From contig JAFLEE010000008.1 in the NCBI GenBank assembly GCA_017302015.1, forward strand, positions 1 through 64,000: a DNA stretch of 64,000 bases. The letters run 5' to 3'. The stretch comes from Spirochaetota bacterium. Lineage in GTDB: Bacteria > Spirochaetota > UBA12135 > COTS27 > JAFLEE01. A program made the position numbers and the translations under genes. Shown here one piece after another: positions 54,066 to 63,761 of the stretch. How positions within the stretch are numbered: position 1 is the first letter of the stretch; each line of letters begins with the position of its first letter. The notes below the pieces were generated by a model that saw only the letters and a list, made by a program, of their open reading frames with translations, made no database searches and was not told the DNA's origin.

Positions 54066-55793
54066 CTAATGCTTCTTCACCTCGAATCGGCACGGCACCT
54101 CGCAGTGGATCTCGAACTTGTCCGCGTCTCGATCGTAGTCGAGGGTCGCGACCTTGTCGATGGAATCGAGGAAGACCGAGAAGGGCTTCGTGACGAGGTA
54201 GCCGCCGACGATCATGCGGCCCTTGCGCGGGATCGTCACGGGCACGGCGTGCTTCTGGCGGTTCTCCTCGCTCATTCTCCCGATGCTCTCGCGCTGCTCC
54301 TTGGTGGCCTTGCCGAAATGGTCGGCGTCACCGACCCCCGGGAGTTCGAGGTAGGTGATCAGGGATTCCTTCCCCAATTCCTTGGCCCGGGCCACATAGC
54401 GGCGGGCCTGCTCCACACCGACGCGTGGGTCGGTGTCGCCATGGGCCGTGAAGAGGGGCGTGCGCAGGTTCTCCACCAGGGCCAGGCCGCTGCGCGAGCG
54501 GTAGGCCATGGCGTGGGTGTCGGGGGATCCCCCGATCCAGACGTCCAACTCGTCGCGGAACTCGCCCTTCTGGTCGTTGCGGTACCACAAGGCGTAATCG
54601 GAGATGCCGCAGAGGGCCGTGCAGGCGGCGAAGAGGTCGGGGAATTTCCCCACCAGCGCGTAGCCGTTGCCCCCGCCCCCGCTGCCCGCGTCGAAATAGA
54701 TGACCTCGGGGTCGAGGATGAGTTCGCGGTAGAAGACCTTGGCGTACTGGATGGCGTCGTAGACGTCGAAGAGTTCGAGGCCGTTGCAATCGGCCTTGCC
54801 CTGGGAGTACTTGCGGCCCCGCATGTCCACCGCCACGAGGAGGTGCGAGCCGGTGGGCTTGGGGAGGTAGGAGAAGCCGCCGATATCCATGTGCCACCCG
54901 TGGGTCGTCGCCCGAAGGGGCGACGGTTTCTCGGGCTTGGTCACGAGCATGGCGAGTTTAAGCCCCGGCGTGCGGCTCGATTCGTAGTACACGAGGTCGC
55001 GCCCCGGCGAATAGAGGTTCCGTTCGCTCACCGCCAGGTTCTTCCCCGCCAGGGGCGGCATGAAACGCTTGTCCCCCGTTTTGCCCAGGTCGGCGGCGGG
55101 GCCCGCCTCGAGTTGGTAATTATTGTCGTCGGTCGCCTTGCCCCCTCCCGTCGCCGCGGCGGGCGCGACGGCGAGGGAAAGCCGCGCGCGGTCGCCCTCC
55201 CGGGCGAACTTGATGCGCGCCTCGAAATAATTCCCGTTCATGACGCGGCGATCGTGCATGAAGGCGGTGAAGGCCCCCGTCGCCTTCACGGCGTTCGACT
55301 TCCCAGGCACCACGAGTTCCGTGAGGACGGTATCGGGCATCAATTGGAAGGCGTTGGAGACGAGGGGGATGGCCACCGGTTTCCCGTCGGCCAGGACCCG
55401 CGATCCGGCCGCCGAAGCGGGAAAGCGCAGGGCCAGGCGAACATCGACCACCTCGGGGGGGATCTCTTCAATTAAATAATCGAGGGCGAGGCCCGACCCT
55501 TGGCGCGTGGCCGTCTGCCGGAATCGGACGGATTTCTTCGACCGCTCCACCGTGAAGCGACCCTTGAGTTCAAAGGCCCCGTCTTTCGCCACGGGAAAGC
55601 CCGCCTCGGGCGCCACGCTGCGCGCGCTTTGCATCGTGGGTACATTGCCCGTTTCGCTCACCACGACGAAAAGGCTCACGCCGTCGAGGGTGATGCCGCC
55701 ATCCGCCCCGATGGTGAGGCCCGGGGCGAAGTCCATGGCTAGGCCCGTAACGGAAAAGAGGAGGATGGGAATCGGCGCGTAAAATAATTTCAT
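54066..55793 (-). CDS. secreted alpha/beta-hydrolase, prolyl-oligopeptidase-like
   Basis: From the ATG at 55793 the product is 575 residues with a signal peptide (KLFYAPIPILLFSVTGLA). The first 250 residues are beta-rich. The C-terminal half is an alpha/beta-hydrolase with DAGSGGGGNGYAL in the nucleophile elbow (Ser within GSGGGG), LFTAHGDTDPRVG for the Asp and ADHFG for the His. This resembles S9/acetylxylan-esterase folds; peptidase or glycan esterase activity cannot be separated by eye. It is on the minus strand, convergent with the GH2 gene. The frame extends far upstream to 56468, but it only shadows the chemoreceptor gene. Confidence 0.78.
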   Translation of the reverse strand: MKLFYAPIPILLFSVTGLAMDFAPGLTIGADGGITLDGVSLFVVVSETGNVPTMQSARSVAPEAGFPVAKDGAFELKGRFTVERSKKSVRFRQTATRQGSGLALDYLIEEIPPEVVDVRLALRFPASAAGSRVLADGKPVAIPLVSNAFQLMPDTVLTELVVPGKSNAVKATGAFTAFMHDRRVMNGNYFEARIKFAREGDRARLSLAVAPAAATGGGKATDDNNYQLEAGPAADLGKTGDKRFMPPLAGKNLAVSERNLYSPGRDLVYYESSRTPGLKLAMLVTKPEKPSPLRATTHGWHMDIGGFSYLPKPTGSHLLVAVDMRGRKYSQGKADCNGLELFDVYDAIQYAKVFYRELILDPEVIYFDAGSGGGGNGYALVGKFPDLFAACTALCGISDYALWYRNDQKGEFRDELDVWIGGSPDTHAMAYRSRSGLALVENLRTPLFTAHGDTDPRVGVEQARRYVARAKELGKESLITYLELPGVGDADHFGKATKEQRESIGRMSEENRQKHAVPVTIPRKGRMIVGGYLVTKPFSVFLDSIDKVATLDYDRDADKFEIHCEVPCRFEVKKH

Positions 55794-55810
55794 GGGAAAC
55801 CCCCGCTTGA

Positions 55811-55822
55811 TGGATGAGTATA
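55811..55822 (-). promoter_or_regulatory. TATACTCATCCA box, second copy
   Basis: This 12-mer, identical to that at 38249-38260, lies 18 bases upstream of the hydrolase start. It contains a -10-like TATACT. Confidence 0.5.
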
Positions 55823-55953
55823 CAAACGGGCGGCCCGCGCGTCCACGATTTCCCCTTCCTGCCCCGCCGCCCCTATCCGGCTTCGGGCAAGTTTGACCCG
55901 ATTCGTGCAAGCCCCAGGGCGTTCGGCGGACGAATGATCCTTTGTCACTGTCG

Positions 55954-56103
55954 GGCTTCGATGCCGAGTACGGCATCTCGGGGGTCGTTTTCGAGGCGCT
56001 TCGCCTCAACGGAAAAACCATCAGCGACGCGACGGGTGCCAATCTCGTGGTTAAAAAATACGTGGGAGAAGTCCAAATCAAGGAGGAAGCGGGAAAGGAC
56101 TGA
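55954..56103 (+). pseudogene. 3' fragment of a secreted glycan-related protein
   Basis: About 50 plus-strand codons, ending in TGA, read GFDAEYGISGVVFEALRLNG, then KTISDATGANLVV and YVGEVQIKEEAGKD. This is the usual last strand pair of beta-helix or jelly-roll glycan proteins (ending of the form xxNLxxNGK, then YVxxVxF). There is no start, and the upstream sequence is not coding. It is a leftover of a deleted gene. Confidence 0.6.
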
Positions 56104-56118
56104 GGCCCCGAAAACCCC

Positions 56119-58053
56119 TCATGTTTCCAGCAGGGCCCGCTCCGGCCCCGCCCTCTCCACGCGGAAGCGCTCCAATTGGGAGCGGAGCGACTGCATGGAG
56201 GCCTCCTGCCCCGCCGCAAGGCCCTCCACCGACCGGGTGCCCGAACGGATCTCGGCCATCCCCGATTCCAGCCGGTCCATGGCGGAGGAAACCCGGTCGG
56301 CCAATTCCCGCAGGCCGATGAGGGCGGCCCGGATCTCCGAGGTCTTTCCCTCGAGGTGCCCGGCGGCGGCGTCCATGGCCTGGTTGGAGACAAGGATGCC
56401 GTCTCCCGTGCCCTTGACCAGGGCGGTCGTTTCCTGGATCTCGCCCACGGCCGCCACCATCTCGCCATTGGCGAGGTTCTGCTCGTCCATGGCTTGGCGC
56501 ACCTGGCGGACCACCTCGCCCACGCTCGCGCTCTCCCCGGCGATGCGGTCGAAGGCGGCGGCGGTGGCCTCGAGTTCTTCCCGGGCCCGGCCCTCCACCT
56601 GGTCGACCTCGCGCAGCAGGGCCTTCACCTTCACCGCCTCGCTCCTGGATTGGTCGGCCAATTTCCGGATCTCGTCGGCCACCACAGCGAAGCCCTTCCC
56701 CGACTCCCCCGCGTGGGCGGCCTCGATGGCCGCGTTCATGGCCAGCAGATTGGTCTGCCCGGCGACCCCGCTGATGATGTTGGCGAAGGAGGCCACCGCC
56801 CGGGTGGTCTCGATCATCTTCCCTACGGCGGTGGCGGAGCGCGCCAAAAGTTCCTTCCCGTCGGACGCGGCGGCGGCCAGGGCCGCCCCGGAGGCGTCGG
56901 CCTTCTGGGCCACCCCGGCGATGGTCCGGATATTGGCGGCCTGCTCCTCGATGGTCGCCCCCATCTCGTTGACCGAGGAGGATTGGCGGCCCACCACGCG
57001 CCCGAGATCCTCGATGCGCGAAGCGATCCCACGGAGGTTCGAAAGCAGCGTGGCGATCTGCTCGGCCTGCTCCCGCGCCAGGCCCTCGAGGGCGCTGAAG
57101 TTCTCGTGCTGCTCACGGGTGGAGCCCCGCACCGCGGCGCTGGTCTCGGCCATGGCCTCCACCGCCTTCGCGTTGCGCCCGATATGGTCGTGGATCTCCC
57201 GGGAGGCGCCGTGGGTCGCGCCGAGGTTCTCCCGGGTGAGCCCCACCATGGAGCGGATCTTCTCCACGAAGCCGTTGAAGGAACGGGCCAATTCGCCGAA
57301 CTCGTCGCGCCGCCCCTCCGCGATGCGCCGGGTGAGATCCCCGTCGCCGCCCTCGATCTCGCGCATTTGCTCGGTGACCAGGGCCAGGGGGTCTTGGATG
57401 GTGCGCACGAGCCGCAAGGTGAGGAAGACCATGAGGATGACGAGGAGCGGCACGCCGATGAGGAAGAAGCGCTGCACCCGGGCGATGCCCCGGGCCGCCT
57501 GGCCTTCCACCTGGGCGGCCTGCTCATTGGCGAGGGCCACCACCCGGTCGATGGCTTTGCGGTGTTCCTTATAGAAGGGTTCCACTTCTTCTTTCAAAAT
57601 CTTGTAGGCGCCGGCCCGGTCACCCCATGCGAGGGCCGGGAGGTAGCGCTCCCGCACCGTCCGGAAGAACGCGAGGGCGGGGATGCGCGAATCATCGAGG
57701 AACGCCGCGCGGGTGGCCGGGGGCTCCAGGGCCACCTGCCAGAAGGCGTGGCGCTCCCGGTATTCCTTCTCGAGCCGCTCGAGTTGGCTCCGGCCATCCT
57801 CGAGGACCGCCGTGTTCGTCTCGGCGGAGAGGGCGTGCAGGTAATACATGCTTTCCACGAGATAGGCCGGCGGCGGGAGGATATCGGCCACCAAATCCTT
57901 GGAAAGGATGATGTCGCGATAGAGGGGGCCTTGGATGCGCACATTCCCCACCATCCAAAGGAGCACCGCGGCGAACAACCCGGTGGCCGCGAAGAGCCCG
58001 ATGACGAGGAGGAAGACTTTCTGGCGGATCTTGAGGCTGAGGGAAAGGGGCAT
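56119..58053 (-). CDS. methyl-accepting chemotaxis protein
   Basis: The protein is 644 residues. The first membrane helix is [20 protein letters not shown], a periplasmic four-helix sensor of about 170 residues follows, and a second helix is [25 protein letters not shown] linker ([19 protein letters not shown]) leads to a long coiled-coil signalling hairpin whose tip reads [24 protein letters not shown]-like sequence (about 490-515). It binds CheW and CheA to control motility. No other chemotaxis gene is nearby. The location beside glycan genes suggests it may sense a sugar, which is inference. Confidence 0.93.
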   Translation of the reverse strand: MPLSLSLKIRQKVFLLVIGLFAATGLFAAVLLWMVGNVRIQGPLYRDIILSKDLVADILPPPAYLVESMYYLHALSAETNTAVLEDGRSQLERLEKEYRERHAFWQVALEPPATRAAFLDDSRIPALAFFRTVRERYLPALAWGDRAGAYKILKEEVEPFYKEHRKAIDRVVALANEQAAQVEGQAARGIARVQRFFLIGVPLLVILMVFLTLRLVRTIQDPLALVTEQMREIEGGDGDLTRRIAEGRRDEFGELARSFNGFVEKIRSMVGLTRENLGATHGASREIHDHIGRNAKAVEAMAETSAAVRGSTREQHENFSALEGLAREQAEQIATLLSNLRGIASRIEDLGRVVGRQSSSVNEMGATIEEQAANIRTIAGVAQKADASGAALAAAASDGKELLARSATAVGKMIETTRAVASFANIISGVAGQTNLLAMNAAIEAAHAGESGKGFAVVADEIRKLADQSRSEAVKVKALLREVDQVEGRAREELEATAAAFDRIAGESASVGEVVRQVRQAMDEQNLANGEMVAAVGEIQETTALVKGTGDGILVSNQAMDAAAGHLEGKTSEIRAALIGLRELADRVSSAMDRLESGMAEIRSGTRSVEGLAAGQEASMQSLRSQLERFRVERAGPERALLET

Positions 58054-58453
58054 GGAGGGCTCCTGGGGATTCGGCCTATAGGCCTGAAAAATGTCTAAAT
58101 ATTCATTAAAATGCCAATCGATTTGTCATTAGATCGTATCGCCCAATATTTAGGCAATCGGAATCCTGAAGATCCTAGACAGGGATTTCCCGAAAATCCC
58201 CTTGTTTTTAGCCGGAATGCCCAGCGTTTCATTCAATGCAAGGCCCTCGGGACTTCAGGGCGAGCCAATTGGAACCACTTCATCTACTTGGAATGTCATA
58301 AAACGTGCCAAGTCCGCGGCGGTTGGGCGGGCCTGCCAGCCGGAAGGGCCGGGCCCCCGAAGCCCCCGTACCGTCATCGGGAACTCCGACCGCGCCGCAG
58401 AGAAACCATCCACCCGGTTTGAGAATCGGATATAATCCCCCAGGGAGTCCCCC
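58054..58453. other. intergenic region with a TATAAT box
   Basis: No supported gene is seen in 400 bp between two divergent genes. GGATATAATCCCCCAGGGAG (58430-58449) gives a -10 box TATAAT and an AGGGAG ribosome-binding site ahead of the ATG at 58454. The middle is GC-rich without coding features. Confidence 0.5.
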
Positions 58454-60418
58454 ATGCATCTGCGCCTATTCATTTTTTTGGCCCTGGCCCCGTTCGCCGC
58501 CGCCCAGCCGCCCGAGCGCGTGCTGTCGCTTTCCAACGTCGACCGCATCGCCCTCGTGGGGGATAGTTTCAGCGCCTGCCATTACGCCCTGCGCGACAAG
58601 GCCTACCTCTCCATCCTCTCCATGCTCTCGGACTATAATTGGGAATCGTTCTCGCGAAGCGGCTACGACGCCGTGCGCCTCACGGCCTCCATCCGAAACG
58701 GCGACAAATTCTTCCACGACGCCCTCTCGTTCCGCGATTACGGGGCGACGCGGGCCATCCTCATCACCCACGAGAACGACGTCTTCCACCGGCGCCGCGA
58801 TAACGCGTGGTACGCCGAGAACCTCCACGGGCTCATCGAGGCCGTGCGCGCCTGCGGCGCCGAGCCCATCCTCGCCAGCGAGTTCGGCAGCGGCACCGGG
58901 GGCCGCGACGAGCGCGACCTCAAACTGCTGTGCGCCCTCGCCGAGCGCACGGGCATCCGCTTCTGGGACCTCGCCAGTTCCACCAAATTCGTCAACGGCA
59001 CCCGCTACCTCCCCTTCTGGGGCAGCGGCCACCCCGCCACCCGGACCACCTGGCTCTTCGCCGACGCCTTCCTCGCCCAACTCGCCGCCCTCCCCCGTCC
59101 CGCGGCTTCGCTCAAACTCTACCGGGTGCGCGACGCCTTCGCCTCCCGCGATGAGGCGGACCTGCTCTATGACGCCATCGAGGAGCGCGCCGCGCGCTTC
59201 AAGGAGATCAGCGTGGGGCATTACGCCCTGACGAAAGAGGGCGCCCGCTATTACGACGCCCTCAACCAGAAATTCCCCAACGAGCGGATCGCCAGCGAGT
59301 ACCTGAAGATCCAAAACGGCGAAGAGGTCGCCTTCGGCGAGCGCGGCCTCCTCGAGGTCGTCATGCCGGCCGTGGGGCCGCGCCTCGCCTCCTGGCGCCT
59401 CCACCTCTCCGATCCTTCCATCACCGTCTACGGCCGCCACCTCTTCACGCCCCCCTACGAAGTCGACATCAAGTTCCAGGGCTTCCAATGCGATCCCGTC
59501 CCCGCGGTGGTCGTCGGCGATACCTATGTCTCCAGCGACGCCGCCTTCGCCAACCAGGTCTTCACGGTTGTGGGGACCGGAGACGGCCTCGTGCTCTGCT
59601 CCCCCGACCCCCGCCAGTACAAGGTCGTCCCCGGCACGCTCACCAAAAAAAACGGCAGCGGCCCCGCCTCCATCGTTTACTCCCAGACCCGCTCGGGCAT
59701 GCACCCCACCTGGTACGCCCAATTGGGCCGGCCCGAAGGGGTGTGGAAACCCCTCGCCCAGCAAGACGGCGACTACGTCATCCCCGCCCGCGAATTGAGC
59801 GCCTTCATGGCCTACGACAAGCTCCCCCTTCTGCTGGTGAAGAAGGGCGGCTTCACCCTGAAGGACGTGCGCGTATTTTGGCGAGGCGATGAGGGCAAGT
59901 ACGAGGCGCCCCGCCAGGCTCCCCAGGAAGCCCGCGGCCCCGAACTCCTCCCCAGTATCTGCCCCGGCAATCCGGGCGAACTGGAAAAATGGGCCACGGA
60001 GGGCGCCCTCACCGCGGGAAAGGCCTTCGATGCGGTCTACCCGTCCGGGGCCTCGGGTCTGTTGGAACTCTCCGGCACCAACGCCCTCGTCCAATCCTTC
60101 ACCGTACCCCCCGCCGAGTTCGCCCGGCGGCTCCAGATCCAGGTATGGGCTCGGGTATTCCCCGCCGTCTTCGACCCCCTGGGCGCCCCCACCTCGGCCC
60201 CCATCACCGAAGATAGTTTCGACCCGGGTACCCTCGTCGTCGAACTTTCGGACAACGGTTTTGCCCCCGCCGAACTCCGCAGCCTCGTCGGGCTCCATTG
60301 GAAGGGGGTGCGTTTCCAGAACCTCGTGCCCGCCCTTTCCACCGGCGGGAGGATTCGCATCTATTCTAAGGACAAGGCGATCCAGATCGGGCGGGTGTCG
60401 GTGAAGTGGGTGGATTAG
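58454..60418 (+). CDS. secreted SGNH-like hydrolase with C-terminal beta domains
   Basis: The protein is 654 residues with a signal peptide (LRLFIFLALAPFAAA). IALVGDSFSA is the SGNH block I, ILITHENDVFH is a block III-like segment (N-D), and FWGSGHPATRTTW, with SGHP, is the block V region. The catalytic domain covers about residues 25-230. The remaining 420 residues contain at least two beta-sandwich-like stretches of no recognised family. Acylesterase activity on a glycan is likely. TATAAT lies about 17 bases before the start, an unusually short leader. Confidence 0.72.
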   Translation: MHLRLFIFLALAPFAAAQPPERVLSLSNVDRIALVGDSFSACHYALRDKAYLSILSMLSDYNWESFSRSGYDAVRLTASIRNGDKFFHDALSFRDYGATRAILITHENDVFHRRRDNAWYAENLHGLIEAVRACGAEPILASEFGSGTGGRDERDLKLLCALAERTGIRFWDLASSTKFVNGTRYLPFWGSGHPATRTTWLFADAFLAQLAALPRPAASLKLYRVRDAFASRDEADLLYDAIEERAARFKEISVGHYALTKEGARYYDALNQKFPNERIASEYLKIQNGEEVAFGERGLLEVVMPAVGPRLASWRLHLSDPSITVYGRHLFTPPYEVDIKFQGFQCDPVPAVVVGDTYVSSDAAFANQVFTVVGTGDGLVLCSPDPRQYKVVPGTLTKKNGSGPASIVYSQTRSGMHPTWYAQLGRPEGVWKPLAQQDGDYVIPARELSAFMAYDKLPLLLVKKGGFTLKDVRVFWRGDEGKYEAPRQAPQEARGPELLPSICPGNPGELEKWATEGALTAGKAFDAVYPSGASGLLELSGTNALVQSFTVPPAEFARRLQIQVWARVFPAVFDPLGAPTSAPITEDSFDPGTLVVELSDNGFAPAELRSLVGLHWKGVRFQNLVPALSTGGRIRIYSKDKAIQIGRVSVKWVD

Positions 60419-60558
60419 GGGGAGGGATGTCAGGCATCACGATCGGCCCTGGCCAAAATATCCAACCGCTGGAAATGGCGAACCAAACGCAAATGATTCC
60501 TGGGCTTCATTTTCTGGTTTTACGATCATTGCTGTAAATCGAGAAGGGTCATTTCACG

Positions 60559-61086
60559 ATGAAGATCTCCGTCAAACTTGATATTTCAGATTTAGACGAC
60601 TACCGGAAGCAAGCTTTCGGAAAAGGCAAAAGCCGCACCACCGTGATTGGTGGAATGGCCTTAATCACGGTGTTTTTGCACGCGCTTTTTTTGGCCGACA
60701 AGAATTACACCCACGCATCTTGGCTTGTCATCGTGACGGTATGGGACACCTTTTTAGCCATGGGTATCCTATCGATGCTCCACGCGATCAACACGAGCAA
60801 ACGAGACTTTAAAACGAATAAAATCAATGAAGGAGTCCAGAATTTCGAATTCAATAAAAACGGAATCGCCTTCTTCTCCACACACTCGATTGCGAAATAC
60901 GCATGGAACGACCTCTTTAAAGTCGTCGAATCCAAGGCCTCTTTTTTTGTTTTCATCACCTCGGAAAGAATGTTGATTTTGCCAAAGCGCTGTTTTCCGG
61001 GCCAGAAGCCCATCCGACAACTTCGCGAGATTTTTCGAACCCATTTCAACATCGACCGGAGAGAGATTCTAGACGAAGAAGCATGA
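60559..61086 (+). CDS. YcxB-like membrane protein
   Basis: The protein is 175 residues. Two membrane helices (TTVIGGMALITVFLHALFLA and WLVIVTVWDTFLAMGILSML) are followed by a soluble C-terminal domain, in which FNKNGIAFFSTHSIAKYAW, then FFVFITSERMLILPKRCF, is the YcxB-like domain pattern. The function of the family is unknown. It stands alone. Codon use is lower in GC than in the glycan genes around it, so it may have been acquired separately. Confidence 0.75.
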   Translation: MKISVKLDISDLDDYRKQAFGKGKSRTTVIGGMALITVFLHALFLADKNYTHASWLVIVTVWDTFLAMGILSMLHAINTSKRDFKTNKINEGVQNFEFNKNGIAFFSTHSIAKYAWNDLFKVVESKASFFVFITSERMLILPKRCFPGQKPIRQLREIFRTHFNIDRREILDEEA

Positions 61087-61487
61087 TGCAGAGTCCCGCG
61101 AAAGGAGGTGGATTTCGGTCGTACACTATTTTTTAAGTGGAACGAATTGATGATTCATTTTCCACCAGTTTTGGGCGGGCCCGCACCTTGCGCCCAATGG
61201 GTTCGATCAAATCGATTCCTTTTCCTGAAAGGAACCCTCTTTGGTGCGCTCCCAGAATCGATCTGAAAAGGACTGGGAACTTCGCCAAGGGGGCGCACGA
61301 ATTGAACAGTTGGAATTTTTGCCTAGTCCCTATTTAAACCATTTTTTTCGTTGTTTTATCTTTTCCTTGAAAAGGCCTCAATCGGTTCGGCTTTGAATGT
61401 CTGACCATCGATTCGTCAAAGTTACACGGGCTGCGGTCCACCTGTATTCCTCCCCGATGCCACGCCTTTTTAGGCTAGAATTTCCCC
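61087..61487. other. intergenic region
   Basis: About 400 bp without a supported gene. It is lower in GC than its right neighbour and has a -10-like TAGAAT about 10 bases before the GTG start at 61488. Confidence 0.45.
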
Positions 61488-63623
61488 GTGCGAACAAACT
61501 CGATTTTGACCCCACGGCGCCGAACGGAACCCCCCGACCCTAAACGTTGGGTCTCCCGGGCGCATCGGCGCCATGCCGGCATGCTTCTCATCGTCCTGGC
61601 CAGCGTCCTCGGGTGGCCGCAAAACGTCGTGCCGCTCCACGACCTCGTCCCCCCGGTCTTAAAGCCCAGTGGCGAAGCGTTCAAGTTCTGGAGCAACGGT
61701 ACGCCCTACGTGAAGAAGTACCACGTCGATGCCCGCTCGGCGTTGGCGGCCGACACGAACCCCGGCACCATCGATCGGCCCTTCAAGACCATCGGCCGCG
61801 CCGCCGCCCTCCTCGAACCGGGAGAATGCGTGGTCGTCCACGCGGGGATCTACCGCGAATGCGTGCGTCCGCCCCGGGGCGGCGCTTCGACCGAGCGGAT
61901 GATCGGCTACCTCGCCGAGGGAGACGTGATCGTCACGGGCTCGGAGCCCGCGGAGGCGCGATGGTCGACTGTGGACGCGGTCGCCGGGGTCTATCGCTAC
62001 GAACTTGCGGCGCCCGCTCCCGGCGAATACGATCCGTTCATGCTGGAAAACCTTCCCGACGCGGCCTTCGACATCATGGAATGGGCGAAAGGCCTCCGCG
62101 GGAAGGTCCCCTATACCTTGCCCCGCGGGATGGTCTTCCAGGATGGGGCGCTCCTCGCCCGCGCCGCGACGCGCGCCTGGATGGAAAAGACGGAAGGGTC
62201 CTATTGGACCGACCGGGTGGCGCGGGCCGTGTACGTCCGCACGGCCCGGGGGCGCGATCCGAACCGAAGTCTCATGGAGCTGACGGCGCGCCGGGCCTGT
62301 TTTCGTCCACGGGTGCGCGGCCTCGGCTTCATCCACGTGCGGGGCTTCGTCTTCGAGCAGGTGGGCAACGGCTTTCCCCGGCCCCAAGAGGGCGCGCTTT
62401 CCACGGCCGCCGGCCACCATTGGCTCATCGAAGAGAACACCGTGCGCCTGGTGAACGGGATCGGGATCGATATCGGCGCGGGCTGGTACGGGGGCGCGTG
62501 CAAGCCGCCCGAGGATGGGCCGGGCTCGAATGCGGGATGGAATATCGTCCGCCGAAATCGCGTCAGCGATACCGGCGTCTGCGGCATCGCGGGGCTCCCG
62601 GGCCTGAACGCGCTCATCGAAGAGAACGAGCTGCGCCGTTGCACGATGTACCCCGTGGGGCTGATCTTCGAATGCGCCGGCATCAAGACGCATGGCAACG
62701 TCGGCGCGCTCATCCGACGCAACCGCATCGTCGACTGCCAAGACCACGGCATCTGGATGGATTACGACAACCGGGACTCCCGCTGCACGGAGAACACGAT
62801 CGTCGGCGCCCGCACCGGGATCCATATCGAAGCCAGCGTGCGGGAGCCGTGCTGGATCGACGCGAACCGCATCGTCGACGTCGACATGGGCATCTACGAG
62901 AACGATTGCCGCGGCCAGGTATTCTCTAACAACTGGTTCGGTCGCGTGGGCACCGCCTTCGACCTCCAGGGGAAAACCTCCGACCGCAGGCCGGGCGGCG
63001 CGCCGACGGGCGGCGGCGGCATGCTCCTGACGGACAATACCTTCTACCAATGCCGTGAAATCGTCGGCGACCGGAGGCCGACGGCGGTGGCCAACGAGAA
63101 TCTCCGCCCCGTCACCGTCGCCCAAGTCCCGCGGGAACTCGAGGATCTGATCGAGCGGGCTCCCCGAGCGGCGCCCGTGCAGATCCTCGTGAACCCGTCT
63201 TTCGAGTCGGGCACGGAAGGTTGGGCCCTGCATTGCTACAACGGCGCGAAAGCTTGGCTCGCCCATGAGTGGCAGGGCCCGATGCCCGCGGCCCGCATCA
63301 CCGTCCGCGACGGCGGGATGGAGGCCTGGAATGTGCAATTGGTTCAGCCCGTGAAGGTGGAGGCGGGAAGATCCTACGCGATACGCGCGACCCTTCGCGG
63401 GGAGCGCGAGGGTATGAAGGCGACGGTGGGCCTACAGCAAGACCATGAACCGCACCGCCTGTTCACGCGAAATTTCGCCGTAGGCCGCATGGCGACGAGG
63501 ATCGCCGAAGCAGACCTCATCATCCACGCCCGAAATGCCGACACGATGCGCCTGGTTTTTTTCGTCGGCGGCGACGGCCCAGGGACGATCTGGGTCGGCG
63601 AGGTCGCCGTCATCCAAGAATAA
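61488..63623 (+). CDS. secreted right-handed beta-helix protein with C-terminal carbohydrate-binding module
   Basis: The protein is 711 residues from a GTG at 61488. An N-terminal hydrophobic segment (AGMLLIVLASVLGW) serves as a signal, preceded by an Arg-rich n-region. Residues 65-85 (PGTIDRPFKTIGRAAALLE) are the start typical of the DUF1565/parallel beta-helix group. The central 400 residues contain N-rich coils (IEENTVRLVNGIGIDIG, GALIRRNRIVDCQDHGIWM). Residues about 565-711 form a jelly-roll CBM (LVNPSFESGTEGW). The family includes lyases and sulfated-glycan hydrolases; the catalytic residues could not be assigned. It has a very short leader (TAGAAT then GTG). Confidence 0.8.
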   Translation: MRTNSILTPRRRTEPPDPKRWVSRAHRRHAGMLLIVLASVLGWPQNVVPLHDLVPPVLKPSGEAFKFWSNGTPYVKKYHVDARSALAADTNPGTIDRPFKTIGRAAALLEPGECVVVHAGIYRECVRPPRGGASTERMIGYLAEGDVIVTGSEPAEARWSTVDAVAGVYRYELAAPAPGEYDPFMLENLPDAAFDIMEWAKGLRGKVPYTLPRGMVFQDGALLARAATRAWMEKTEGSYWTDRVARAVYVRTARGRDPNRSLMELTARRACFRPRVRGLGFIHVRGFVFEQVGNGFPRPQEGALSTAAGHHWLIEENTVRLVNGIGIDIGAGWYGGACKPPEDGPGSNAGWNIVRRNRVSDTGVCGIAGLPGLNALIEENELRRCTMYPVGLIFECAGIKTHGNVGALIRRNRIVDCQDHGIWMDYDNRDSRCTENTIVGARTGIHIEASVREPCWIDANRIVDVDMGIYENDCRGQVFSNNWFGRVGTAFDLQGKTSDRRPGGAPTGGGGMLLTDNTFYQCREIVGDRRPTAVANENLRPVTVAQVPRELEDLIERAPRAAPVQILVNPSFESGTEGWALHCYNGAKAWLAHEWQGPMPAARITVRDGGMEAWNVQLVQPVKVEAGRSYAIRATLRGEREGMKATVGLQQDHEPHRLFTRNFAVGRMATRIAEADLIIHARNADTMRLVFFVGGDGPGTIWVGEVAVIQE

Positions 63624-63761
63624 GGGGGCGGCCCCACTCCGGATCGGCCCACCGGTCTCGGCCACCTCGATTCTTTTCGCGGCCTGAAATCCGAAAACGA
63701 CATCGGCACGCCCGCCGGGCCCGATTTTTCGGCCCAGTGTCCGCCCCCGCGAAAATCCCCC

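Noticed and set aside
55794-56468. 225-codon upstream extension of the S9-like hydrolase frame
   Set aside because: It overlaps the chemoreceptor 3' end in another frame, whereas a signal peptide begins at 55793.
56176-58098. 640-codon plus-strand frame
   Set aside because: Antisense shadow of the chemoreceptor gene, whose HAMP and hairpin tip are clear on the minus strand.
58466-60298. 610-codon minus-strand frame
   Set aside because: It is the antisense shadow of the SGNH-like gene: rich in Gly, Glu, Ala and Val with no motif, while the plus strand has a signal peptide and SGNH blocks.
61547-62929. 460-codon plus-strand frame
   Set aside because: Arg- and Pro-rich frame inside the beta-helix/CBM gene, typical of GC-rich frame-shadowing.
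61659-63338. 559-codon minus-strand frame
   Set aside because: Antisense shadow of the same beta-helix/CBM gene, without recognisable motifs.
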